A stretch of DNA of 64,000 nt, taken from the NCBI GenBank assembly GCA_023404955.1, contig JAEXZY010000042.1, forward strand, positions 12,693-76,692. The letters run 5' to 3'. A model generated the notes under the pieces. The model was not told where the DNA came from, did no database searches, and was given only the letters and a program-made list of their open reading frames with translations. Shown here piece by piece: positions 24,546-32,864 of the stretch. The stretch comes from Actinomycetes bacterium. Its GTDB lineage: Bacteria > Actinomycetota > Actinomycetes > Mycobacteriales > Mycobacteriaceae. The position numbers were made by a program, and so were the translations under genes. How positions within the stretch are numbered: position 1 is the stretch's first letter; each line of letters begins with the position of its first letter.

Positions 24546-25060
24546 CACTTCTCCTGTTCGATGGCGGAACCGGTTGCGTCGCAATAAGTGTCGATTATCG
24601 CGTCGATGCTCTGATCGACGTCGATGGTGGTGCCGGGCTCATCGGCGTCCAATGGTTCGAGGGTGGCGAACTGCGAGGCCAACAGTGAGGCGGGCATGAA
24701 GTGACCGGGTCGGCTGGCCTGCCGCCGCGCGATGACATCCGGTGTGCCACTCAGGTGCAGGAACAGCACACCCGCACAGTGCCGGCGCAATTGCTCCCGA
24801 TAGCTGCGCTTCAGTGCCGAGCAGCTCATGACGCCACCGGTGTCGCAGCGCTGTGCCAGCCAGTCACCGATCGCCTCCAACCAGGGGTACCGGTCGTTGT
24901 CGTCCAAGGGGTGGCCGGCCGTCATCTTCGCGATGTTGGCGGCCGGGTGGAAGTCGTCCGCGTCGGCGAACGGCACCCGGAGCCGCTGCGCCAGGGCTGC
25001 CCCGACCGTTGATTTCCCCGAGCCCGATACGCCCATGACCACCACGGGTGACGCCACCAC
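24545..25060 (-). CDS. gntK: Gluconokinase
   Basis: A 171-residue kinase with P-loop GVSGSGKSTVG (10-20), FADADDFHP, a LDDNDRYPWL segment, CSALKRSYREQLR and SRPGHFMPASLLASQFATLE, all standard for GntK. It makes 6-phosphogluconate. Two GTG codons in a row (25060 and 25057) can start it. The AAGGAGG ribosome site is three and six bases away from them, so 25057 may be the real start. It is the first gene of gntK-gntP and is divergent from the GntR gene. Confidence 0.92.
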   Translation of the reverse strand: MVASPVVVMGVSGSGKSTVGAALAQRLRVPFADADDFHPAANIAKMTAGHPLDDNDRYPWLEAIGDWLAQRCDTGGVMSCSALKRSYREQLRRHCAGVLFLHLSGTPDVIARRQASRPGHFMPASLLASQFATLEPLDADEPGTTIDVDQSIDAIIDTYCDATGSAIEQEK

Positions 25061-25111
25061 TGCCCTCCTTGACCGCCGCCGACTACCCTGCTGTGCTTGC
25101 CGTCACACACG

Positions 25112-25127
25112 ATGCCTCAATAGGCAT
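25112..25127. promoter_or_regulatory. Candidate GntR operator between gntK and gntR
   Basis: ATGCCT and AGGCAT form a perfect 6-base inverted repeat around CAAT. It lies 52 bases from the gntK start and 71 bases from the gntR start in the 138-base divergent gap. GntR/FadR regulators bind short palindromes in such gaps. ATTGCA occurs at 25131 and again at 25151, which could be half-sites of another operator. Pattern evidence only. Confidence 0.4.
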
Positions 25128-25198
25128 ACGATTGCAAGAGCATGACGGTATTGCATCGGTTTTATTGGTGTCTTCGCCGCGTATGACAGGATGAATGG

Positions 25199-25900
25199 GT
25201 GACCGAGACGCCGTCTGCAGCGCTGCACGGCAGCGTGCTGACCGCACTGGGGACGGCGATCGTGTCCGGCACCCACGTCGCAGGCGACGTGCTGACCCTG
25301 GACGGCGTGTGTGCCAGCTACCGGGTGTCGCGCAGCGTCGCCCGGGAAGCCATCCGCGTTCTCGAGTCCATGGGTATGGTCGCCTCCCGGCGCCGCGTCG
25401 GCATCACGATCCAGCCGGCGCGCACCTGGAACGTCTTCGACCCCCGGCTTATCCGGTGGCGCCTCGACTCCGACGACCGGGCCCGGCAGCTCGCCTCCCT
25501 GTCCGAGCTGCGGCGCGGGTTCGAACCGGCGGCCGCTGCGCTGGCCGCCCACCGAGCCGATCCGCATCAGTGCCGCATCATGGCCGCGGCCGTCTCCGAC
25601 ATGGTGATGCACGGGCGGTCCGGAGACCTCGAGTCATATCTGTTGGCCGACAAGGTTTTTCACCGCACGTTGCTGGAGGCCAGTGGCAACGAGATGTTCC
25701 GCGCCCTCTACGATGTCGTCGCCGAAGTCCTCGCGGGGCGCACCCATCACGGCATGATGCCCTCGACCCCCAACCCGGCGGCGATCGCGCTGCACGACGA
25801 GGTGGCGCGCGCTGTGCGGCTGGGCGACGCCGAGGCGGCGGAGACGGCGATGCGCGCGATCATCGACGAGGCGGCCTCAGCGGTCGCCACGGAGGACTGA
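25199..25900 (+). CDS. gntR: GntR/FadR-family regulator of gluconate genes
   Basis: A 233-residue regulator. The winged helix covers residues 8-72 (DGVCASYRVSRSVAREAIRV, LESMGMVASRRRVGITIQP). The FCD effector domain follows, with LRRGFEPAAAALAAHRA, a metal-site-like pattern Asp..His (LLADKVFHRTLLEASGN) and LHDEVARAVRLGDAEAAETAM. It is divergent from gntK-gntP and most likely represses them in the absence of gluconate or its phosphate. It starts at GTG 25199, with AGGA eight to eleven bases before it. Confidence 0.85.
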   Translation: MTETPSAALHGSVLTALGTAIVSGTHVAGDVLTLDGVCASYRVSRSVAREAIRVLESMGMVASRRRVGITIQPARTWNVFDPRLIRWRLDSDDRARQLASLSELRRGFEPAAAALAAHRADPHQCRIMAAAVSDMVMHGRSGDLESYLLADKVFHRTLLEASGNEMFRALYDVVAEVLAGRTHHGMMPSTPNPAAIALHDEVARAVRLGDAEAAETAMRAIIDEAASAVATED

Positions 25901-25902
25901 GC

Positions 25903-26646
25903 TCACCGCCGCGGCGCGTAGGTGTAGTCGATCTTGGTGCCGTCCACCGCGGTCACGGTCAGCGTGAGCTCGGCGCGTTCTGGGCCCGACATCACGGTGC
26001 AATTCACGGTGTTGCCCACCCTGCCCTCGAGGTTGCCGTCGCACACCGCGGAGTCCGGACGCTTGTTCACGCGTCCGGCGAGTTCGTCGAGCAGCGATGT
26101 CTCCACCTCCGCCTTCGTCAGCAGCGGCAACACATCGAAGGTCATCGTCAGCCCGCGCACCCCGGTCACCACCGCCGTGCGACGCAGCGGGGCCGGGCCC
26201 GCGGAGACGTCACACTGCACTTCTGCGCCGGTTCGGCCCGGCAGCCCCGACAGGCATGTCACCGTGTCCGGCGGGCTCGACACCAGCCGTGCCACGGCGC
26301 GCTCGAGTTGCGGTTGAGACAGCGCGGGAATCATCTCGTAGACGATGTGGGCGCCGTCGATGTCGGTGACGGTGACGACCGGCTCGAAACTGTTGGTGGA
26401 GCTCATCGTCACGTCGCACCGCGCGGACTGCCCGACCTCACCGATCAAGGGGTCCTTGCACACCACCGACTGCGGCGTCTCGCCCGCGGTGGCCAGTCGC
26501 GCCGCGATGTCGGCCTGCAGATCCTCCGGCGCCACAGCAGGTATGGCATCAGAACTCACCGGGGAGCTGCACGCCACCAGGACGCCACAGCCGAGCGCCA
26601 CAACGGCGGACTTCCCGATCAGCTTGGCCATCTGCTTGCCCGTCAC
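25903..26646 (-). CDS. Lipoprotein with three tandem DUF4333 domains
   Basis: A 247-residue secreted protein. The signal peptide ends in the lipobox LVACS (Cys near residue 26). Three repeats of about 65 residues follow. Each has an acidic/hydrophobic helix, a Val-x-Cys, a Gly-x2-Gly-x3-Cys loop and two strands: VVCKDPLIGEVGQSARCDV, VTCLSGLPGRTGAEVQCDV and VCDGNLEGRVGNTVNCTV. This is the DUF4333 pattern, present once in most mycobacterial members, such as the one at 59402 in this window. The two Cys in each repeat probably form a disulfide. The start is GTG 26646 or ATG 26631. Function unknown. Confidence 0.75.
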   Translation of the reverse strand: MTGKQMAKLIGKSAVVALGCGVLVACSSPVSSDAIPAVAPEDLQADIAARLATAGETPQSVVCKDPLIGEVGQSARCDVTMSSTNSFEPVVTVTDIDGAHIVYEMIPALSQPQLERAVARLVSSPPDTVTCLSGLPGRTGAEVQCDVSAGPAPLRRTAVVTGVRGLTMTFDVLPLLTKAEVETSLLDELAGRVNKRPDSAVCDGNLEGRVGNTVNCTVMSGPERAELTLTVTAVDGTKIDYTYAPRR

Positions 26647-26715
26647 CCTCGACTCACGGGGACGTTAGCAGAACCGGCAGCGTCGTCGGACCGGATGCGG
26701 TGGTTGACTGCGGGG

Positions 26716-27612
26716 GTGGACAACCGCTCTCGCCGGCCGATTTCGCTGGCCCGCCGCTTCTTCGACCGTATCGAGCCGGTACACGCCGTCACCTACTTCG
26801 CGCCGGAAGCCCGTGCCGCCCTCGACGGGCTCGGTTACCGCGGCTTCTGGATGGGCTACTTCGCCGCCCGATCGGCGCCGCTGGGCATCGTGCCGGCCGA
26901 CGTGGTCGCCGCGCTGTTCTACAACTTCGCGCCCAGCCGCGTCGCGAAGGCACTTCCCGCGGCGTGGGACGTCGCCCCGCCCGCCGCCGCACTGCGCGCC
27001 CGCGAAGAGTCGGCGGTGGCCGCGCTGCGCCGGTGCGGTGTCACCGACACCGATGTGCAGCGCGCGGCCGAGCTCGCCGGCCGGGCGGCAGCCGGTGCCG
27101 ATGCCGCGGGCCGGGCGCTGTACGCCGCGAACCGATCGCTGACCTGGCCGAGTGAACCGCTGCCACGGCTGTGGCACGCGGCCACGCTGCTGCGCGAGCA
27201 CCGCGGCGACGGCCATGTCGCCGTGCTCACCGCCGAAGGCCTGTCGGGCCGCGAATGCAATGTGCTGCACGCGGCCGCCGGCCGGGTGCCGGAGGACATG
27301 ATCAAGGGCAGCCGCGACTACGACGACGCGCAGTGGGCCGAACACAGCGAGGCACTGCACCGACGCGGGCTCCTCGACGCGGACGGCGCCATCACCGACG
27401 AGGGGCGCTCGCTCAAGCAGCACATCGAGGACAGGACAGATGCGCTGGCGCTGCCCGCCCTCGACGCTCTCGACGACGGCGAGGTCGAGGCGTTGTTCGG
27501 CGCCCTGACCCCGATCACCCGCGCCGTGATCGCCGCCGGTGACGTTCCGGCGGGGACACCGATGGGGCTGAGCCGCGACGACCTCGATGATGCGAGCGCC
27601 CATCTCAGGTGA
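26716..27612 (+). CDS. SCO6745-like helical protein
   Basis: A 298-residue protein of the actinobacterial SCO6745 group. It starts ARRFFDRIEPVHAVTYF, then has GYRGFWMGYFAARSAPLG and VVAALFYNFAPSRV, a central LPRLWHAATLLREHRGDGH, GLSGRECNVLHAAAG, SRDYDDAQWAEHSEAL, and a MarR-like winged-helix end RRGLLDADGAITDEGRSLK. That end resembles MarR DNA-binding folds, but the role is not established. An in-frame ATG at 26695 is an alternative start; neither start has a clear ribosome site. The large frame open upstream from 25195 is only the shadow of the GntR and DUF4333 genes. Confidence 0.7.
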   Translation: MDNRSRRPISLARRFFDRIEPVHAVTYFAPEARAALDGLGYRGFWMGYFAARSAPLGIVPADVVAALFYNFAPSRVAKALPAAWDVAPPAAALRAREESAVAALRRCGVTDTDVQRAAELAGRAAAGADAAGRALYAANRSLTWPSEPLPRLWHAATLLREHRGDGHVAVLTAEGLSGRECNVLHAAAGRVPEDMIKGSRDYDDAQWAEHSEALHRRGLLDADGAITDEGRSLKQHIEDRTDALALPALDALDDGEVEALFGALTPITRAVIAAGDVPAGTPMGLSRDDLDDASAHLR

Positions 27613-27616
27613 GCGG

Positions 27617-27943
27617 TCAGCGTGGGCCGTACATGATCAGCGCCACGCCGAGCAGGGCCACCAGCGCGCCTGCCACATCCCATCGATCCGGCCGGAAACC
27701 GTCCGCCGCCATGCCCCACAGCAGGGAGCCGGCGATGAACACGCCGCCGTAGGCCGCGAGCACCCTGCCGAAGTGCGCGTCCGGCTGGAACGCGGCGACG
27801 AATCCGTAGGCGCCCAGCGCAATCACGCCGGCACCCATCCACAGCCAGCCGCGGTGCTCGCGGACTCCCTGCCACACCAGCCAGGCCCCGCCGATCTCGA
27901 GAACCGCTGCGAGCACGAACAATACGGCTGATCTGACGACCAT
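27617..27943 (-). CDS. YnfA/UPF0060-family small membrane protein
   Basis: A 108-residue protein with four membrane segments. It has LEIGGAWLVWQGVREHRGWLW near residue 15, AYGFVAAFQPDAHFGRVLAAYGG in the middle and DVAGALVALLGVALIMYGPR at the end, all diagnostic of UPF0060 (YnfA). YnfA is related to small multidrug resistance pumps, and its substrate is uncertain. It is convergent with the SCO6745-like gene and follows the amine oxidase gene by 5 bases. Confidence 0.88.
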   Translation of the reverse strand: MVVRSAVLFVLAAVLEIGGAWLVWQGVREHRGWLWMGAGVIALGAYGFVAAFQPDAHFGRVLAAYGGVFIAGSLLWGMAADGFRPDRWDVAGALVALLGVALIMYGPR

Positions 27944-27948
27944 GGGTC

Positions 27949-29964
27949 TCAGTGGTGCGCGCTGGTGGTCGAGGTGTGACATGCCTGCGGCGGCGTGTCG
28001 ACGACATCGAGCGCGGGGTTGCGGTCGAAGAACCCGAAGGGTTTGAGCCAGAACGACACGATGTCGGCCGGCATCACCGGCCAGTCCTCCGGCCGGGTGA
28101 TGTGATGGATGCCGAACACGTACCAGAGCACCACATCGGTGTTCTCGATGGGGCGGTCGGCGGCCGTCCACTGCGTCAGACCGGTGTCGCGGACCGATTG
28201 ATTGACGAATTCGCCTGCGGGCCACCGCTCGTCGGGACGATTTGGGGTGACCCACAGCGTGTGGGCGATGACCCCGGCGCGCTGCAGCACCGGTGAGGCG
28301 GGGTCGAACATCGGCGGGATGGCACCGGTGGGCACCAGCTTGTACGCAGGGTGCGCGCCGATGCCGGTGACCACGTTGGGGTTGACCACTTTCCAGGCGC
28401 GTTGGGTACTGAAGTCGACGTCCTGCCGGGCATCGCTCTCGGTGCGCAGCGGGACATTGCGGGTCACCACCGACAGGCCGTAGGGGTTGTCGGGCCCGAC
28501 AGGTTCGGCTCCGGATTCACTCATCACGACCGTGTTGTCAGTGCCGTCGACGTCCATGTCCAGGCGCGCCACCAGAAAGTGTTGGTGGAAGGGCGCATAC
28601 GTGCGCTCGTCGACGATCGTGCCGTTGGGGCTGGGGGCACCGGGAGGCAGCGGCGTGGTCACCATGATGCCGGTCGCACGAACCTCGCATTCGATGTTGC
28701 CGTCCTGGTAGAGCCGCCAGTAGACGAGGTATTCGTAGTTGGCGACGGTCACGTGGAACGACAGCGTGAGCCGGCGCATGCGGCGCACCTCGGCGCCGAT
28801 GTCGTGGTCGACGTGCTTCCACAGCACGGCGTTGTCCTCTTCGTGCAGACAGATCGCGTTGGTGATGCGATACGGTTCGCCGGCGCTGTCGTGCAGCACC
28901 GCGTCCAGATAGCGGATCTCCCCCAGGCAGTCACAGCCGAGTTCCAACGACGTCGTCATGAACCCCAGGCCCCACTCCCCGATGTCGAACGCGGTGCGCC
29001 GGTAGTGATCCGGGGACGAATCGCGGTAGGGCACCACCATTTCCGCGAACGACATCCGGTGCGCGATCGAGCGGTACCGATCCCCGTCCCGGTACCGAAC
29101 GGTGTGCAGCGTCATGCCTTCGCGATGGTTGAAACCCACCCGCAGCGACCAGTTCTGCCACGTCACCAGGTTGCCGTCGACGTGGAACGACGGTCCATCG
29201 GGCTGGGTGATGTGCAGCGGTCTGAGCGGTTCCCTGCTGCTGTTCGCGAGCAGCCGGTCCGGGATGTGACGAGGCACGTACTCCCCCATGACCTCCGGTG
29301 GTGTCGCACCGCCCGAGGGTGAGAACGGTCCGACGTCTTCGATGCGCAGCAGTTCCATCGCATTCAGATCGATCACGCAGTGCAGACCACTGAGCAGCCG
29401 CGCGTACGGGTTGGCACCGGGGGCACCCTTCACCCAGCTGTCCGACCAGCCGATGCGCCGGTCGCGATACTCCGCCGGGGCCACCGCGGCGCCGTAGGTC
29501 CAGGTGTCGAAGAACACGAGGTCGATGTCGGTGACCCCGCGTCCGTGCAGTGCAGCGATGACATCAGGATGAGTGCGGAGAAGCCGGTCGCACTCGGCGA
29601 ATTCGTCGACGGTGAAGTTGGCCTGGACACCGGGAATGTGCTCGAACGACTCGACGCGGTCGTCACTCAGCGAGACCACACTCTTGTAGGTGGCGTTCGC
29701 GGTGCGGTCGAAACACACCACCGATGCGCGTCGCGCGGGTCGGCGCCCGTCTGCGTCGAAGTCGGCGAGCTCGGCCTTCGATGGCTCGATCAGCTCGATC
29801 GAGGCGAATCGCCAGCCCCGGTGCTCCCCCGACGGTACCGCCTGCACACCGTGCTCTCGCCGCAACGCCGTGGCGACGGCGCGGAATTCGGCCTCACCAA
29901 GCGGATCGAGCGGGTGGTCGACAGAAGTCGGGAGCGCATCGGACACCCGACCACGCAACCACAC
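27949..29964 (-). CDS. Copper-containing primary amine oxidase
   Basis: A 671-residue copper amine oxidase. The topaquinone precursor is Tyr410 in VANYEY, and the catalytic base is Asp327 in AFDIGEWGLG. The copper ligands are His460 and His462 (FHQHF) and probably His621 (HHITRPEDWPVMP). The length and motif order match the bacterial enzymes such as those of Arthrobacter. It oxidises primary amines to aldehydes, hydrogen peroxide and ammonia. The start is GTG 29964, 21 bases after the esterase stop; GTG 29943 is an alternative. It probably forms an operon with the esterase and the YnfA-like gene. Confidence 0.92.
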   Translation of the reverse strand: MWLRGRVSDALPTSVDHPLDPLGEAEFRAVATALRREHGVQAVPSGEHRGWRFASIELIEPSKAELADFDADGRRPARRASVVCFDRTANATYKSVVSLSDDRVESFEHIPGVQANFTVDEFAECDRLLRTHPDVIAALHGRGVTDIDLVFFDTWTYGAAVAPAEYRDRRIGWSDSWVKGAPGANPYARLLSGLHCVIDLNAMELLRIEDVGPFSPSGGATPPEVMGEYVPRHIPDRLLANSSREPLRPLHITQPDGPSFHVDGNLVTWQNWSLRVGFNHREGMTLHTVRYRDGDRYRSIAHRMSFAEMVVPYRDSSPDHYRRTAFDIGEWGLGFMTTSLELGCDCLGEIRYLDAVLHDSAGEPYRITNAICLHEEDNAVLWKHVDHDIGAEVRRMRRLTLSFHVTVANYEYLVYWRLYQDGNIECEVRATGIMVTTPLPPGAPSPNGTIVDERTYAPFHQHFLVARLDMDVDGTDNTVVMSESGAEPVGPDNPYGLSVVTRNVPLRTESDARQDVDFSTQRAWKVVNPNVVTGIGAHPAYKLVPTGAIPPMFDPASPVLQRAGVIAHTLWVTPNRPDERWPAGEFVNQSVRDTGLTQWTAADRPIENTDVVLWYVFGIHHITRPEDWPVMPADIVSFWLKPFGFFDRNPALDVVDTPPQACHTSTTSAHH

Positions 29965-29985
29965 CGCGCAGCGGTCAGCACGCTA

Positions 29986-31500
29986 TTACGCGAACTCGAA
30001 CGTCTTCCACACCTCTCGGCGCTCGGCATGCGGATCGTGCTCGACTCGGCGGCGCCTGTCGAGCACCATGACCGCACGCTCGTCGCTGTCGTATCGCGGC
30101 CAGTCCCCGCCCGGAACACCGTCTCCGGCGAAGGCCAGCCAACGCTTCTGGATGTCGTCGCTGACCTTCCCCGCGGCGCGCGCGTCGATCCCGGCGGCCA
30201 GCAGCTTGCCGTAGCGGGAGCGGTAGACGTTGAAAACGGCCAACAGCTCCATCGCGTGCGTGGCGCCCAGCCCCGACAGGTGCAGGGCCCGCGTCGCGTA
30301 GTCGAAGCGGTACACATAGGTCGGCGCGTACCGGCTGTGGGCCTCGGCGATCTGCCACATCGCCGAGGCGAAGATGAAGTCACCGCCGAGCCTCACGCAG
30401 GCAGACGGCTTCGGATACCCCGGGTACGCGGCCAGAATGCGTTCGCGGACACCGGGTTCGGCCTGTGAGAACAGGCGCTCGATGGCCGGCTCGGTGGTCG
30501 GCAGCAGCTTGAGGAAGCGGGTGAACAACTTGCCTTCGTCGGCGTTGGTCCCCACGATCAGCGGAACCCGGTGCGCGGTGCCGTCGGCCATCGCCTGCGT
30601 CGGATTCACCGGCAGATAGTCGGTGTCGTAGGTGGGTCCGATCGCGAAGGCGCCCAGCATCTCACGCTGCCCCTCGACGATCAGCCGCTCCAACGCTCGC
30701 ACCAGGTCCGCGGGACGGGTTCGCATCAGCACCTCGGCGGCATCGGATTCGCTCGCACCCAGGGAGCGGGCGAACCGCTGGGCGTACTGCTCGGCGATAT
30801 CGGCACCGCGGGTCATTCCGCTGCTGGGACTCTGCGCGATCGCCCGGGCGAACAGTCCGGCGGCATCGGGGGTGGCCAGCAGCGTCGCCACCGCATGTGC
30901 GCCGGCACTCTCACCGAAGATCGTGACGTTATCGGGATCGCCACCGAACGCGGCGGCGTTCTCCCGCACCCAGCGCAACGCCATCACCAGGTCGCGCAGG
31001 AACAGGTTGTCGTCGATCGGATGGTCAGGGGTGGACAGCGAGGACAGCTCCAGACACCCCAGCGCGCCGAGCCGGTAGTTCACCGAGACGTACACGCATC
31101 CACGCCGCGCCAGCGCGGCACCGTCGTAGATGGGCGTCGCCGAACTCCCCAACAGGTAGCCGCCGCCGTGGATGAACACCATGACGGGCAGTGGCCCGCT
31201 GTCAGGCCCGTCGTGGGGCTCGGCGGGAGTCACCACGTTGAGTGTCAGGCAGTCTTCGCTGGTCGGCTGGTACCTACCGGGCCCCAGCAGCGTGTACATG
31301 CGCTGCTGCGGTGCGCATGCCCCGAACCCGTGACAGTGCCGCACCCCCGACCAGGGCTGTACCGGGACGGGCGCGCGGAAGCGCAGCGGGCCCACGGGCG
31401 CCTTGGCGTACGGGATCGAGCGCCAGCGGTGAACGCCGTCGCGGGTGAACCCCTCGACGACACCGGATGCGGTTCTGACCCGCACGGTGTGCTCGTGCAT
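29986..31500 (-). CDS. Type B carboxylesterase
   Basis: A 504-residue alpha/beta hydrolase of the carboxylesterase type B family. The oxyanion motif HGGGY is at 111-115, and the nucleophile Ser198 lies in FGESAGAHA. The acid residue is expected in TNADEGKLF and the catalytic His in ATHAMELLAVF. EDCLTLNV (82-89) is the second family signature. No signal peptide is seen, so it is cytoplasmic. It is transcribed before the amine oxidase gene, so it may release an amine- or alcohol-bearing ester that is then oxidised (inference). Confidence 0.9.
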   Translation of the reverse strand: MHEHTVRVRTASGVVEGFTRDGVHRWRSIPYAKAPVGPLRFRAPVPVQPWSGVRHCHGFGACAPQQRMYTLLGPGRYQPTSEDCLTLNVVTPAEPHDGPDSGPLPVMVFIHGGGYLLGSSATPIYDGAALARRGCVYVSVNYRLGALGCLELSSLSTPDHPIDDNLFLRDLVMALRWVRENAAAFGGDPDNVTIFGESAGAHAVATLLATPDAAGLFARAIAQSPSSGMTRGADIAEQYAQRFARSLGASESDAAEVLMRTRPADLVRALERLIVEGQREMLGAFAIGPTYDTDYLPVNPTQAMADGTAHRVPLIVGTNADEGKLFTRFLKLLPTTEPAIERLFSQAEPGVRERILAAYPGYPKPSACVRLGGDFIFASAMWQIAEAHSRYAPTYVYRFDYATRALHLSGLGATHAMELLAVFNVYRSRYGKLLAAGIDARAAGKVSDDIQKRWLAFAGDGVPGGDWPRYDSDERAVMVLDRRRRVEHDPHAERREVWKTFEFA

Positions 31501-31573
31501 CTTTCCGACGGTAGCGGCTGGACGCCCGGCCCGCCGGGCCGACCGGGCCGTGTCGGGCGGTTAGCCTGTCGTC

Positions 31574-32254
31574 ATGCGCATGGCCGGCCTGCTCGCGGTG
31601 GCGATTCTGGTGGCGGGCTGCGCGCAGTCGACCGGCGGCGAGGCGACGTCGGTGACGTCGGATGCGGCCGGGCCCACCGCCACGACCAGCACCGTTGCCC
31701 CACCGACGACCACCCCGGCCGCGGCGGCCCCTGGCGGGAACGCCACGATCGACCAGGTCATCGCGTTCGTCGAGGAGGGCACTCCGGCGGACGCTGCCAC
31801 TTTTCACGTCGCGTTCCGCGACGGTGTCACCACCCGCCTCGGCGACGACACCGCCTTCACCGCTCCCTCGGGAGCACCATCGGGCAACACGCAGTGCGTC
31901 ACCACGCCGGACGGGCTGACGTGTCTGCTCGACCTGGCCGCGCCACCGCCCCCGCCACCGGGCGCCGAGGGGACGTGGCAGGCGGGCTGGGTGGAGTTCC
32001 CGGGTGCCGAGCTGCGCGTGGGGGCGCTGCGCGGTGATCCGGGGCCGTTCATCGCCGGGTCCGGGGCGGAGCTGCCCACCGGCCAGGCGCTCAGCATCGG
32101 CGACACCCGCTGCCGCAGCGACACCACCGGCCTGTACTGCGTGAACTACGCCCATCGCTCGGCCGTGCGGATCAGCGCTGATGGGGTCGCCCCGTTCGGG
32201 TGCCTGCAGTCTGTGGCGCCGCCGGAGGGAATCGGGACGGCGTTCCGCTGCTGA
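31574..32254 (+). CDS. Conserved lipoprotein with Thr/Ala/Pro-rich linker
   Basis: A 226-residue protein. The signal peptide MRMAGLLAVAILVAGC ends in the lipobox VAGC (Cys16). A low-complexity Thr/Pro/Ala linker to about residue 55 is followed by a globular domain with three Cys in the middle and end (TQCVTTPDGLTCLLD, DTRCRSDTTGLYCVNY, FGCLQS, FRC), probably disulfide-paired. I recognise it only as a mycobacterial type of secreted lipoprotein. It is divergent from the esterase and convergent with the next membrane-protein gene. Confidence 0.7.
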   Translation: MRMAGLLAVAILVAGCAQSTGGEATSVTSDAAGPTATTSTVAPPTTTPAAAAPGGNATIDQVIAFVEEGTPADAATFHVAFRDGVTTRLGDDTAFTAPSGAPSGNTQCVTTPDGLTCLLDLAAPPPPPPGAEGTWQAGWVEFPGAELRVGALRGDPGPFIAGSGAELPTGQALSIGDTRCRSDTTGLYCVNYAHRSAVRISADGVAPFGCLQSVAPPEGIGTAFRC

Positions 32255-32258
32255 GCCT

Positions 32259-32837
32259 TCAGTGGTTCTGCTGTCGCGCCTTCTCCCGGGCTCTGCCGGG
32301 ATAGGCCTGAGTCATGCCCACGGCCCCGACGATCACGACCACCGGAATGACCGCCTTGGTCAGGTGCACCGTCGCCGGCGCCGTGGCCGCGAGGTAGCCG
32401 AGGACGGCGATCAGGGCGAACACCAGCGCCCACATCAGCGTCAAGACCTGGTTGGTGCGGCGGAAGGCGGCCTGCTCCCACTCCTGCCGCGGTGCCGCCG
32501 CCGGCGCGTACTGGGCGGTGAACGGTTCGGAGGCCAACGAACCGAGCGACATCGCGGCCAGGACACCGCTGGACAACGTGGTGGCGTAGGTGTCCATCCA
32601 GTCGCGATCCTCGGCGCCGATGATCAGGCCCACCACGGTCACACCGGTGAAGAACACGACGGTGACGATGTCGAGCATGCGCACCCCCGCAAACCCGGCC
32701 GACACTCCGAGGATCAGCGTTGCGAGCACCGCGCAGATCGCACCGAAGAGCCACGTGCTCGGGCCGTCGGCCACCACCCAGTAGATGATCCACGGAACGA
32801 ACCCGACGAACGGGCTGCGCTCGAACAATTCATCCAT
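32259..32837 (-). CDS. Membrane protein of unknown function
   Basis: A 192-residue protein with about six hydrophobic segments (SPFVGFVPWIIYWVVADGPS first, then two near residues 30-75 and further ones near 85 and 130-165). The short C-terminal tail is rich in Arg and Gln. The pattern with a WIIYWVVA start is common in actinobacterial integral membrane proteins of unknown role. It lies 27 bases after the ssuD gene in the same direction and may be co-transcribed with the sulfonate genes. Confidence 0.6.
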   Translation of the reverse strand: MDELFERSPFVGFVPWIIYWVVADGPSTWLFGAICAVLATLILGVSAGFAGVRMLDIVTVVFFTGVTVVGLIIGAEDRDWMDTYATTLSSGVLAAMSLGSLASEPFTAQYAPAAAPRQEWEQAAFRRTNQVLTLMWALVFALIAVLGYLAATAPATVHLTKAVIPVVVIVGAVGMTQAYPGRAREKARQQNH

Positions 32838-32864
32838 CCCGCAAGCTGTATCAGATGAGGCCGA

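Noticed and set aside
25195..27612. 805-codon open frame on the plus strand
   Set aside because: Only its end (from about 26716) is a real gene; the rest runs through the GntR and DUF4333 genes in the wrong frame.
31527..31541. CGGCCC/GGGCCG hairpin between the esterase and lipoprotein genes
   Set aside because: The genes diverge here and the sequence is nearly all G and C, so such a palindrome is expected by chance.
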